Source of the DNA: Halictus rubicundus
Lineage: Eukaryota > Arthropoda > Insecta > Hymenoptera > Halictidae
NCBI RefSeq assembly: GCF_050948215.1
Contig: NC_135165.1
Coordinates: forward strand, 8,736,001-8,800,000
Reading direction: 5' to 3'
DNA: 64,000 bases
In this document: in pieces, positions 34,271-46,820 of the stretch
Numbering within the stretch: position 1 is the first letter of the stretch
Layout of the letters: each line of letters opens with the position of its first letter
Made by a program: the position numbers and the translations under genes
Notes under the pieces: model-generated
Databases searched by the model: none
What the model was told of the DNA's origin: nothing
What the model saw: only the letters and a program-made list of their open reading frames with translations

Positions 34271-36692
34271 TTGTATTTCACATTTAAACAAATGAAAATA
34301 ATTTTCTCTGCATCGTTGTGCAGAGAGATAACGCATAACATTATAGTAGTAAAATTTCTAATTCCCCTGTGGCTATATTTCTGCACATATTTCATAAGTT
34401 TTGTTGAAATAAATGCTAAATGTATTAAGTAATAGAATAATAAAAGAGTCTTTCGGCACCAATCTAACATGGATCTGCAAATTTTTTAATCTAAAACTCC
34501 ACAATGGCAAATATTCGCAACTCTGCGAAATCGCAAACTTTGGACAGACTATGCAAGAATTTCGGATTTTATCTGGCAACTCGCGCAAAAACTTTCGGCA
34601 GTTTCCACTTCGAAAATGAACCGCCCGCAAAGGATGCAACCATAGCTTCGAGCGAAAACGTGACGTTCTTCGTTCCCGTCTTCGAAACTGCCGTTGTTTC
34701 TCCAGAAAGGGATGATCCTGCGACCTAAGGACGACCGTTTCAGCTTTGTTCCTGCGAGAATCTGTAGCGACCGGAAGCGACGTGAAATTAACGCGAAATA
34801 CGCCCGTGCTTCCTGCCCGCGAAGTCGTTTGCGAATTCGCTGGTTCGTTTGACTTCAGAACATTTGCAAATGAAATTCGACGTGCTCGGTAAACCGAGCA
34901 TTATTCCAGCAGCTTTACCTCGCACATTTTTAATCCTGGATACTTCCATTATCCTTAATCCTTTACACCATTGTCCTAAATATTATTTATTATTAGAATG
35001 CGGATTTTATACATTTATAAGAATGATGAGCAGATCCAATTTAAAACCGTACAATTACAAAAGATATTAAAGACCGTTGTCCTAGTAATTTCTATGAATC
35101 ACGACTTTTAAGGGTGGAAATAGCTTTCTATTTATTCTTTTCTTCTCGCAATGGATGCAGAACATTTTTATTTTGCATAAAGGTCCGCAGTCTATTTATT
35201 ATAAAATTCATTTTGGGGTTTTAAACCACTATCAGTGTAGCTCGATTTTTGCAAGGTGGGGGGTGTCGGAAGGCAATCGGTTCAAGCGGACCGCGAAATT
35301 CGAACTTGTAATTCGGAGCGACGCATTGTCGTTGCGAATTCAATTTGCAGCTGGCTTCGAATATCTCCGGAGAAGAAGGTCAGCCTGGCATCTTTGTTCA
35401 CCGAACACTGTCCGCTTTTGTGCGGGGACCGGACGAATCCCGGATAGAGACGTCTCCTTCGCGAAAACTTCCTCGCCCCGGATGAAAAGAATCGCGAACA
35501 GTTGCGCGACGATATTCTCCGGGCGAGATTCGCGAAAGATGGGCTTGCAAAACGGGGAAAAGCAAACCGGGCCAAACACGGTGCTCCGTGATATCATTCT
35601 AGAAATTGAAAAACCTAATTTGCACATAGAAATCAGTTGAACGAACTCTAAATTGGTCTATCGCTAAACGTACCTCTTGCGTGTTCATTTCAATTATTGA
35701 AAGTACAAAAATATGTCCAGCAGGAATTGTTCAATAGTGTTCTTCGTACGATTATATATCATTAAAAAAATTGCAAGTTAGGGGTAGTTTAAGTCATCGT
35801 TTCGCAGATTTAGAATTTGTTTATGAAGTACACACCGTCAAACGTTGCAACAGCTGATGATTTCTCACGAAAACGAAAACCTGCTATACTAATCAATTTT
35901 TATCTCATAAATTATTTTTTGGATCGACTTGAATCTTTTTCTTATACTCTTATTAGAAAGGTTTTATCCGTGGTCAACGTATTTTTTCATCCAGAAAAGT
36001 AGTCTTGTATTTTCATAAATTGAATTCAAATGATATGATTGGCACGTCGACGAGAATCGCGTTTTTTGCGAGTGTGATAGGAATCGCGGAAGAATTCGAA
36101 ACGTGACAGCATTTGAGGCCGTATCTTAGGGTGAATAGTGCGTCGAACGTGTATAGTGCCGGCGGCGATTAAGCCCGTATCGCACTCCATTGGTCAGCAA
36201 ACATTAACCGTGCGTAAACCGGTGGCAACAAAGCCTCCGCAATTCGAACACCGCGTTACCGTCACCGAAACACCGCGATTAACTCACATGGCACGTTTAT
36301 GTTTCATTTCCACTGGAATACAACGCGCGAAGCGGTTTTCGTTGACCCCCAATTTTCATGGAAACCATCGAACCGTGAGGTCCGCGGGACGGACCACCTA
36401 GGATAGCGATCCAATCCAACTCCTGATTCATTTCAATCATCATGTAGGTCGAATTCAATCTGGTCGGCCTGAAAATCAATTCTTTTGCACAGAGAACGTC
36501 GCCACCAAATCTCTCAAATTTACCGGCTTATGCCTCCCCTAAAATACTTATACATATCAAACATTTTCTACGTTCCTCTATAAGCAGCGGATTTTATGCA
36601 TTTAATGCAAAAATGGCCGAGTGAAATACAGAGCAGAAGACGTCAAAAGAATTTAAGAGTATTGTTACGTTGCTCTCAACTTAGTAAGAATA
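34271..36692. other. unassigned, with copies of a dispersed motif
   Basis: The motif GCGGATTTTATRCATTTA occurs at 35000 and 36588 (plus) and inverted at about 35167-35200. 35250-35600 and 36050-36400 are CpG-rich with overlapping frames (up to 161 codons) lacking motifs. Confidence 0.4.
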
Positions 36693-37231
36693 TTAACACG
36701 AAACCTACCACGGCCGGTCAAATTGACCTTTTCAAACTTCTGCGTACAATTTCGTACATAAAAGTATGTATTCAATGTATTTTTCAGTATTTAATTCTCG
36801 TTTTATTTTGTTTTCCAAGAAATATATACATATAATATGGTATTTACTCAAATAAAAAAAAATAAAAAGCCGCCTGATTGAATGAGATACTATCAAGTTA
36901 CGCACGTGCCTGGTTGATAATACTGTTTCATGGCAAATATATCTAAACCGCAAAGGTGGCCGGCACAGTACAATTTTGTAAATCGAGGAGAGAGCATCGC
37001 AGTATTTTTTATATAATTGAAATTATATAAAAAAAAATTTGGATCTTCATTTTATGGTAGTTGTTCGTCTAGTAATTCATTCACCATCAAATTGACTATT
37101 ATCTACGTTTAAATATATTGACAATAACTTTTTCTCAGGACCGCTCATTTTGACCGCGCACGGAATAGGTAGGAATAGGAAGGAATAGGTAGGAATAGGT
37201 ATACAAGAAGCGTCGGTAGGTTTCGTGTTAA
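36693..37231. mobile_element. complete TTAA MITE of the piggyBac-type palindrome family
   Basis: TTAA (36693-36696) and TTAA (37228-37231) flank matching ends CACGAAACCTACC. The left part, with CCACGGCCGGTCAAATTGACC, aligns inverted with 50346-50555. The right part has AGAAGCGTCGGTAGG and five GAATAGGTAG-like units (about 37163-37201), matching the layout of the left end of the element at 18369. No transposase remnant. Confidence 0.8.
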
Positions 37232-39165
37232 GAGAGGAAACACATTTCAACTTAAGGCATTAAATATTGTGAGAAAAATCCCTTTGTAAATATAGAAAAA
37301 TCGTGTCACCTGCATATGACCGACGTGTTAATCTATCGAAGTTCCGCAGTTTACAACACCAACAACGTTCCACCGTCGAAAGTGTTCCGAAGCATTTCCG
37401 TGTCGATATATTCGCCTAATTACGCTGTGGCAGCACACCGGCGACCATGTAAGACGTTTAAGGCGATCGTGGTTCAATCGATACCCAATCAATCTCCATT
37501 TTTCTTCCGTTCGTACCAGGTGCTCGACCCATCACGGATAATAAGGGCCGAGTATCGCAATCTCGTGAGTGCATTAATCGATGGAATGCGTTACACCGGC
37601 CGTGTTCCCTCCAGCTCCTACCAGCGCAGCGTTGTGAATTCTTGATGGCGTCGGCCGAGCACAAAGGAGACGACGAAGCGTGTTTATTTTTTCCCCAGGC
37701 GTTACTCTTAATTACCGCATCACGCCGCCACATACTTACGCTGCTGGGACGTGCACGCGCGCGCTCTGCGAAAATGTATCCGCGTAAATCTCGGCCATTG
37801 TGCACGGGAAATGAAATGCAGTCACGTAATTCGCGGAGAGCACGACGTACGAATTACGTGTTGAATTGAATACGGACCTTCCTTGCGCGATCCACAAGTT
37901 TTCGCATTGTTATTTAGGAATTATCGTCTGAAATGTTGCAATTTAAACTGTTCGACCATTGCTTTTGCGTTTTCTAGTAGAATAACCCTCGTACATAAAT
38001 AATCAGAAATAATTGCATAATAGGTCGTAGGTTCACATTTTCAATCAACGAGTTATGCTGCATGTATTACTAGACTGCGGATTTCACGAATTTATGACGA
38101 TGCGTGGATATAACTTAAAACAGTGAAAACATTAAGGCAATTTAAGAACGTCTATACGTTATTTCTGATTCTTAAGAAATCGTAAAGATGGAATAAAATT
38201 TTGATATGGTTACCGTGTCCCGTAACCAACGAAGAAAATTTTTATAATTTTTACAATTCGATTTTCCCCGCTCCGGTTGGCGATTCGGTGTAACTTTCGT
38301 CGCAGAAACGACAATAAGAAATGAACAGAATTCAAAGAGTGGCCTCTAGCGTGTATCACCTGCGTGTAGACGGTGTTCCACCGTGCATTCCCTATGCAGG
38401 CACGATTCTCAGCGGCGCAAAACACTTTCAGGCGCGAACAGACAATTCTTCGGAAAGGTCCCGGCGAGCACACTCCGTGTTACAGACGATTTCCCATTCG
38501 CACAGAACAGGCCGGGTGGCCTTGTCATTTTCGCCGGTGACCGTCAGGCGTTGCACGCGGGGAGATTGCAGTCCCCGGGCAGCGATGCATTTTCCTCGAT
38601 GCATTCCTGGCCCGCTCCTCGCGGCGCCCGCTTTCGCTCAAAAATGCTCCGCGACTTTCGTTCCATTTCTTTTCGCTCCACCGCCTCCCCTCTCTCCCCT
38701 ATCCCATCTCCATCCTCTTCCCTTGCACCCCCTCTCACCCCCAGCTTTTTATTTTCCCCCATTTTACCTGCTCTCCGGGGCTAGCCGCGACCTCATCTGC
38801 ATTCCACTTCTGCATCACGAGCATCCGACCCTCGCTAATGGTAAACGCGGGTCGTCCGGCCGGAGATGAGAGAAAGAGAGAAGGAAAGGGCTAACAGAAA
38901 AAAGAAGGGAAAAAAATCGGGGAAATAGAAATTCATGGCTACGGTTTCCCCCCGCGGACCCAACCCACGAGGGAACGGAGTTTAGCGCTTAATTTAGCAA
39001 GCCCGTTGATTCATCGCGTGCCCTACGTCTTGTCACTGATCTTACCCCCTTAACTGATCCACGGAAATCAAGAAATTGAGCGAAAAAATCGATACTATTG
39101 ATAAACAATAGCTTTTTATTTAAAAAAAAAAGTAAAAGGTGGCATACGAAATATATGAATATAAT
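37232..39165. other. unassigned, CpG-rich in two blocks
   Basis: Blocks at 37440-37870 and 38280-38860 carry overlapping frames on both strands, the longest 182 codons and Pro/Ser/Leu-rich, with no domain. 38071-38100 has the TAGACTGCGGATTT motif. A pyrimidine-rich stretch lies at 38680-38770. Not interpretable as a gene from sequence alone. Confidence 0.4.
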
Positions 39166-39910
39166 TGAAGGAACAGGGTTATATAAGGCGGGTGCCTTAG
39201 AATGAGTGTTCAAATCAGGTGTACGTGACTGAGTCGTTTATTTACAATAAAGAGTGATGTCGCGAGAGCGTCCGGGGTGGTTCGACTAAAACCGGCGATT
39301 CGCTTCGACTCGCGGTTGAACTGTTATTGCAACTTAGCAACGACCGGACTAGACTCTAAGTCACTCGGCGGATACGCGGCTGTGTCTCGACTTCGTGACT
39401 CTCCCTTCGCGTCGGTAGTCTCTGCCTTATATTCTCAAAAATGCTTGTCGGCTGATTGGTGGAAGTCCTTGCGGGGAACTTCCACCAATCCGTGCATTTT
39501 GCATAACACGCCCACGTTCCACGCCTCTCGTGCGTGAGAAGGGTGAGCGTGTCGTTCTGTTAAAAATCTAATTTTGGCGATGCAGCGGGGTGTCTTCCGG
39601 GCCCCGTGCTAAGTGCGGTACGTGACTGCTGGCTTACGTCAACGGGCCCAGCTTTCCCGGGTGATAGAAACCAGGCACGCGTCGCTGGGACACTCTAGGC
39701 TGGAGACCCTTAGACTACCCAAAATTTATGGCGTCCACTTGCGCTATTGAGTTCGTCGCTAGGAACTACAAGGACACATCTGTCCGCTAAGTGGCCAAAA
39801 ACGTTAAAGACGTTTTCTCACAAATAGCGTCTTATGCTGTGCAAACCATAAATCTTTCTTGGTGCTCGTGTGCTGAAGATTTCTCTTCCGGCGCCCCGCT
39901 AGCCGCTACA
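39166..39910 (-). mobile_element. 745-bp solo LTR, minus orientation
   Basis: On the minus strand it begins TGTAGCGGCTAGCGG and ends CCTGTTCCTTCA (TG...CA). It is flanked by a perfect 4-bp TAAT (39162-39165 and 39911-39914). On the minus strand a polyadenylation signal AATAAA lies about 75 bp before the end. The right boundary is clear from the TGTAG start. The left boundary rests on the duplication. Confidence 0.6.
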
Positions 39911-39941
39911 TAATTTATTATATTTTTTTAAACATTCTTAG

Positions 39942-40397
39942 TGTAGGGTTATGAATATGACACTGTTTAGAGTGACTGTGGACGCGACATCGTGGCGCCA
40001 ACGTGTTTGGGTCCGGCGTGAAAGTGAGTCTGTTTGAGCCGAAGTGCGAAAGAAGAGTGTTTGGGTCTCGGTGACAGGGGTAAAGTGTTTAGGGGGTGCC
40101 AAGCGCAGGGCGTACGTGACCGATTGAGTTTTCCGAATGGATGCGAAACTGATAGAGAGAGAATGAGAGTGCGAGAGAGGAAGAATGAAAGTGGGCCTTG
40201 GATAAAAGGGACGAATTCGAGGGATGTTGTGTCAGACAGTAGAGCGAGAGTTAGAGAAGCGAGAGTCACGAGCGAGTGTGTTAACGAAGTATCGAGTTAT
40301 TAAGAGATAGGAAAGGACTTTAGCGAAATCGGTGTGATATCACTCCACCCGATACGTCACACCTAAGACGTAGGAGTTTCATTAAAATATTCCTACA
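39942..40397. mobile_element. 456-bp solo LTR, same family as 16142-16644
   Basis: Starts TGTAGGGTTATG and ends TATTCCTACA, with a perfect 4-bp duplication TTAG (39938-39941 and 40398-40401). It aligns in opposite orientation with 16142-16644, which has about 47 extra bases in total. It lies only 31 bp from the LTR at 39166-39910. Confidence 0.85.
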
Positions 40398-40401
40398 TTA
40401 G

Positions 40402-43076
40402 GTATCCAAAATTTGTGTTCTCATTATCAAGTGCCATCTTCCACCTTTAATTTAAGCCTTCAAATGTTTAAAAAATCCTACGGGAACAGATTCTAAAATT
40501 AACTCGCACAATCTCCTTACAAGGAAAATATATTGTATCGACATCGATATATTTGCGCGATTAAAATAGTAGAAAACGATCCGATTTATGGGGAAAGAAG
40601 TTTTGCTTGCACCCGCTTGTATAATGCTTGAAAATCCTCCATCGCGTGATGAGCGTCGGTAAAATCGATTGTCAACGCTAGTGAAAATGTCTGAGTCGAT
40701 TAGGCTGACACGTACACTGCGTTTTAAGTTGGCAAGTTATCGTGAAGCTAATAGCGTCGAGCAGCAGGTTATCCGCTAAAAGGTTTCGACTACAGTCTTT
40801 CTTCTTCGGCGTAATGGAATAAAGAAAAGGTTCTCCAGTTTCGCGACGCAATATACACTCGCAATTAGGATAACCGGGACGGATGAGGACGGAATTTTCG
40901 AATTAACAGCGCCCGGAACCCGAGCCAACGTTTGTTCCGCTTTGAACAAGAAAAGGGTAAGGTCCTCTCGCGAACTAGCAAATTGAATCACTTCGCTCGA
41001 GCTAAAAGAACTCTCTTCCTCTCTCTCCCACGCCGAGTCACTTCTTTACACAGGGAGCTCCGCGTTTTCGCGGTCTTTGACAAAAGGAAGTTCGGAAGAA
41101 CGGATTTCGATTTTTCCGCCGGTCAAAGTTTCCCCGAAAGTTTCCGCGAGAACTCGACGAAGGGCACAGAGTGTCTGGCTACCCCGACCCTATTTATTTG
41201 ATTAGTCAACTTTTCACTCGGTGGCGGCGGAACAGTTAACTTCCGTAATTCCGTTCCGATAATTATCATGATTTAGAGCCGGGCGAGCGCGGGTCCAACT
41301 AATGACGGCTCGGGAACTTTGTCGGAATCTGGTCATTAATGCAGAGATGAGCGATAATATGGGGTTGCGCACTTTCGTCCGCCGATATGTGGGCTCTCTG
41401 CTACAAATTCTGACCGTGAACCCCTTCTCGCAACCCTACTTCTCGATGTCTTAACCCTTTTGATGCAAAACAACGTTTCACCGACATAGACTTCCGATAA
41501 GCGATTGTTATTGTATAGTTTAATTCATAGATTTATATTCATATTAGAATTGATACACTATTCCGATTTATGGAATTCATCTTCGGTATCTTAAAAGCAT
41601 TTATCGTTCAAGTATAATTTTTTGTTCTGCGCTAAAACACATGTGTCGTTAATAACTCCTACAATTTTTTATCAATTGGCTTGTAAAAATTTGTGCTGTT
41701 GCTTCACATATCTACAAACACATATGCAAAATTACAATTTGCTTGGGTCGATCGCATTCTTGAAATAAATTCCTAAATGAAAGGGACTAGCTGAATGTAC
41801 TTTAAGAGCACCTCCCTATTTTTAAAAATGATTAGAACACGTTTAAATGTTTATAATGTTGTGATAAAAATACCATTCAATCTGGGCGCGTCTGCAAAAT
41901 CATTTTGCACAAATCGTGCATCCAACTATCACGGTTAAAGCACAATAAATTTGTAAAGTTGAAAATTCATTTGAAAAATCTCTGACACACTAAGGATGCG
42001 GTTCAATTAGATATGAAAGAATCACTTATTGCGATATGGACGCGCAAAGTCAATAGACAGTGCACCATTTACACAACGACGAGGAGGCAATTCTTTCCGT
42101 ATTACTGTACTCAATGTATCGATGCACGATTTACCAACGATAATGAGTAATAGAAAATGTGAGATAATGGGAGAACAGTTGTTTACCGACGCGACGTGTT
42201 TACATTTTATTACAGACGCGGAACGTGATAACCGGGTGTGGTTCAGTGGTACGTATCAATAATATCGTCCGCAACGAGCCAGTAGTCTATGTCAATAACT
42301 CTCGGCCCGTCTATTCTGCGGGGCGCATAAATCGTCCTATTGTTCCGACTTCGAATAAACTCGCCTGAAAACAGTTCGAGCGTCGAATTCCACTTCCGTC
42401 GCGGATAAATCCCTCGTGGGGGCCGAGGGTAGGTCCCCACAAGGGACCGATGAATATCCTAGACGAAACGCGAAATGGGGGCTGCCGAAATCGAGAGAGA
42501 ATTCGCGAGACGCGTTACTTCCTTGTCATTTCGCGGCGGCCAGTCGTCGTCGGTGGCCCTAAATAACCGATAAGCCGCAAAGGACGGAAATTACAGAAGG
42601 GTTACGGTGCACGTTATCAGGCAAGTTCTAAACGCCGCGCCGCGGCGAGGCACGCCGCCCCGTTTAAGTGCATCAACTTCTCGTATCGCGTCGTTCTAGT
42701 TCACAAAAGCGCAGTTTATGCGACGACCGTAAACGTCCGAGTGGCCCTCGTAAAAGTGGGGATCCAACGGTTTACCGTATTAAGCACACGCTTCGCGTCT
42801 CATCGTTCCGATGCGGCTTCGTTTCGATCACGCATGCACGGACACGGAATGCACGCCCGTCGCGCAGTGGGCCGTTTCTACGAAATAGGTGGAATTCATT
42901 TAAAAATTTTCATATTATCAAATACGCTAAAACTAGGTCTTTTCGTCAGTTAATATTAGCTAAGGGGCTGATCTCGTTCGTTAAATAATTAATAGTTTAG
43001 TTCAAGTGTACAAAGAAATAATTTTGTTGAATAATTTCTCATGGATGCCTTTTTACAATCTCAATAATTGCAAATT
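40402..43076. other. unassigned region
   Basis: CpG-rich at 40900-41400 and 42240-42900, AT-rich between. Short frames on both strands lack motifs. TTAACCCTTTTGATGC at 41453 resembles a MITE end without a partner. Confidence 0.4.
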
Positions 43077-43125
43077 AAAAGTATTAGAACCCGTCATTTT
43101 GACGGGTACCGTAGTGTTAAGATAG
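43077..43125. repeat. very short TTAA-to-TTAA palindrome
   Basis: Two TTAA sites about 40 bp apart enclose AGAACCCGTCATTTTGACGG and ACCGTAGTG. The words match both end types of the palindrome family, so this may be two element tips left after nearly complete internal deletion. Confidence 0.45.
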
Positions 43126-44743
43126 GCTGGCAAGGGCACAGAATTATATCAGACCCCATTTATTAAATAAATAACAGTCGAGTTCAAATCTTCTAAACAA
43201 ATGAGTACAATTTCTCAAGCCCGTTCGAAAACATCCGGCCGTTCCCTACAGGATGTTTTAAAACGCCCTTTATTTTCGGGGCTTATCACGAAGTGTCAAC
43301 CGTGAGATTTCCAGCAGTTCTTGCTACTCCGTTTAACGACACCCTCCACAATGTACACTGTGCTCGGCGGAGTCGCTGTTCGCAGATAATTCTTCGGCCG
43401 GGTATCAACCCGCTGGATAAACTTCTGCTCGCAGACCGAACATAAAACCGAAGGTGAATTAAATCCTGGAGTAAAACGTAACGCGTCAGTTACGTCACGC
43501 GATTCTACTCGCGACTCCGCGCTGCCGGAACCTTTAAATCTCGCGAGTCCGCTCGATATGTCGCAGACCTCCCGGACAACTGTTTGACACGGGAAACACC
43601 GTCATTCCGGCTCGATAAAAAGTTCCTTTCGCGCAGGTGTCTCGTTAACGCGATGCCTCGGCCCTCGCGAAATTAAATTCTTCCGAGACCCGCATTTCCC
43701 ATGGAACGAGCATGTTCATAAAGAGAGCATAGTCATTTCGACGAAGAAGACGAAGAAGAACTCGTTTCTCTTCTATGCTGCTGTCAATGTTCATTGGAAA
43801 CAGCAAAATTCTGGTAGTGATATATTTTATTAATGAGTGAAATTTCTACATAATTCTTTAATTTACATATACATACATGTATAAATATTTTTTTCATACG
43901 TTGCATTAACTGCAGACGTCATTAGCAACGTGGTACAATTTTTAAATAATTGATAGTAGTATCTGTGTGTGAATCTCTTGTGGAAGATAAATTGTTTTTT
44001 GATACAGATTTGTCATCTTAGAAAGTGAAGGATGCTTGATAGGTGTTCGCCAAAGTTGAGGAGTGCTGTTGCGTTACTTAATTTTTGTTATAAATGAATC
44101 GATCCCACGGATTTTCAGCTTTCGAATTTTGCTCATTTAGCATTCCTTACGTGGAACCACCGTGTCATTTAGTAATCGCCTAAATTCGCACTATCGCTCG
44201 CCGGTCCGCGCGGAAACGTCGACGACGACGACGACTGTGCTCGCGATTCCCGCGTTTATGTCGGCAATCGTCGATACTATTTTATAGGGCAAAAAGCGAT
44301 AAATTCTACAGCTAGCGCCTTCGAGAAACCGGCTCCCATAAAAGGCTCAGCCCCCCATCCCTCATCCCCCTGCAGCGTTCGCTCATGCAATTTGCCACCG
44401 CTTTTACGTTCGCGCGGAGAAAAATATTGTCGCGAACAGTCACCCTTCGGGGGAGAACAGCTAAACTAGTATTGCTACCTGCTAAGTGGCACATTACGGG
44501 CTACGGCTCTAAAAAGCCGCGATAAATCGTCGGATATTTCGCAACTCGAACTCGAACGACCGCCCGCACGCGTTTCGTCCCCTTGTTTCCTGTCTGATCT
44601 ACATTTTTCCTTAATTTTATGGATGCTGCACAGAACTCATTCCGGAGGAAGGAGGATTCATTCCTGCAGTATTCTACTGTATAGTTGGCTCGTATTTATA
44701 AGTCGAGGTACTAGAAGTTCCACGAATTTTGGCCCACGTTGTA
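43126..44743. other. unassigned, largely CpG-rich
   Basis: 43300-43700 and 44150-44600 are CpG-rich. A short (GAC)n run lies at about 44218-44234. No domain in the single 60-codon frame at 44312-44494. Confidence 0.45.
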
Positions 44744-45100
44744 CAGGGTGTCTCACCAAATATTATCACCTTGGTTTACGTCATTATTATTAGATACTCT
44801 AGAACACTTGTCGACAGACCGAAATAATTCAGAAAACTTTCAGCTACGATAAGCTCCTAACGAATAAGTACAGGGCATAAATATGTTAATACTTTTACGC
44901 AGAGCACAAAAAACTGCATCAATCGGTGCAGTCAAAAACACATGTTTCTGATTTGAAAAGGGGGTATGGTGCATATTTCTGATGCATGAATGCACAAAAT
45001 TAGATAAAGTCCGATACCATATCACTTTAATTCATAACAATTTCTTCTATTTCCAACCGTTTAGGAGATACAGCCTATTCCAGTTGCGTGGGATGCCCTG
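44744..45100. mobile_element. Tc1/mariner-type MITE
   Basis: CAGGGTGTCTCACC at 44744 is mirrored by GTGGGATGCCCTG ending at 45100, each next to TA. The inverted ends are short and imperfect. The interior codes nothing recognisable. Confidence 0.5.
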
Positions 45101-46483
45101 TGTATCATTTTATACAATTATTAGTAAAATCAATCGACGTAGTAAATGATAAGCAAGAAGATTGTTTGTAATTTTGAGTTATATAATTTTCATAATCAGC
45201 GGCACAATAAACGGGGAAATGAAAGACTTGAGTTAGGAAGTTCAAGGTGGCAGATTTAATGCGACGCTCGATCGAGGGAGGAGTTCAAGCGTGCTTCAAA
45301 GGAGGCGGTCCTACGACCGCCATTAACGAGAGGGAAAAAAAGAAGTTTCACGTGCTCGACCCGGCGCAATATATTTATTACCCTTCGCAGGACACGTCTG
45401 CGGAAGCGGTTACACGTGCACGACCGGCTCAGGCGAAATTAGATCCTTCCGCCGCTCGAATTTAGTCAAGCTCTCTTGTCTTCTTCCCGCTTCTCGTCCA
45501 CCCTCGCAATGACGACACCGAAGGGAAGAGCTCCGGGCCAGGCCTGTTTAATTAAGAACTTAATTTCGGTTCTTGTCCGCTCTTGTTTCCTCTCTCGTTC
45601 GTTCCATCTCTGGCTGGGAAAGTTCATCGATTCTTCTTCTCCACGGGCTCAAGTAATCGGCAGGAATATGCATCTCCATCGGATCCTCCTGCCTGTAATG
45701 CTTTCAAAAATTTCTGAGGTATTCGCACAGCTCACTTGAAACATTCGATATTTTTGCAGTGTTCTACACGCTTGTCGGATCATGTGGACTGGAACTTTTT
45801 GGTGGATCAAGCTTTTCAAAAGACGATGTGGTTACTATAAAAATGAATAGCCAAAATAACAAAGACATCTGAGGAATTTAAGAATGCTGTTAAATTCATG
45901 AAAACTATTTAAAAAAGAAATTTACTTTTATTCTATTTCCCAGTTGATTCAAATGAAGGATTGTTCAGATCAAGTTAATAATTATTCAGAATATGCTTAA
46001 AATGATACCGTAGTTCTAATAGCAATAAGTATTATTTTCTTGTACTGTGATTATTGTTTAAAACTGTTACTCACGTATCAGGAAAGAGCAATCACGATCC
46101 ATTTTGTTTTTCCCTGCTCGTAGACTAATAAACACTAACAGACCATATTTACCCGACCAAAATAATTGAAGTTTAAAGTTGCGGCAGCCCGTCAAACTTC
46201 AATCTCCGCATCGCAAACAATTCCTGATCGAACAAAAAATGTTCCAACAAAAAACGAGACAGTTTTCAACGTACCACAATCACCCACGCATACCTACATT
46301 CCATCCTCAAATAAACGCAAATATTGTTTTTTTCTGACTGTTCGCGATGGACTGTTATCCTAGCAAAGCACTTTGTCACAATCCGTAAATCCAAACATTT
46401 ACATATCACAGAGGAGCGATGCGAGAAAAATCTTTAACCTTTTGTTGCGTACGAACGTTTCCATCTCGACAGCCTCCCATATA
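45101..46483. other. unassigned spacer
   Basis: CpG-rich near 45240-45480. ATACCGTAGTTCTAATAGC at about 46003-46021 is an inverted terminus-like word of the piggyBac palindrome family. No gene seen. Confidence 0.45.
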
Positions 46484-46820
46484 CAGGGTGCCCCAAAAAT
46501 GTTGTATTTCCACGAAAGCAGTGTTTCCTGAGATCATTTGAAGCAACTTTTTCCTTTGCGAAAATGTTCTCCGAGGTCTCGTTAAGGAGTTATTAACGCG
46601 GCCAAGAGCGCGGCTACAGTTGACGGATTCCGACTCGGCCAAAGCCAACGTCACGTTCATTGTCAGCGGGACATTGTCGCCTGATTAGTTCGTCTTTTCG
46701 TTAATAGCTCCTTAACGAAGCCTCGGAGAACATTTTCGCAAAGGCAACAGTTGCTTCGAAAGATCTCAGAATCGCCCCCCCCCCCCAATCAAGGAAGTAC
46801 AAAATTTTTGGGACACCCTG
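46484..46820. mobile_element. mariner-type MITE with about 120-bp inverted arms
   Basis: CAGGGTGCCCCAAAAATG at 46484 pairs with the complementary CATTT-less end TTTTTGGGACACCCTG at 46820. Inner words such as GCGAAAATGTTCTCCGAGG and GTTAAGGAGTTATTAACG are also mirrored. The flanking TA fits a Tc1/mariner target. A poly-C run of about 12 sits in the right arm at about 46776. Confidence 0.75.

Noticed and set aside
38321..38869. 182-codon Pro/Ser-rich plus-strand frame
   Set aside because: Low-complexity, overlapped by frames on both strands, and no motif, so treated as compositional.
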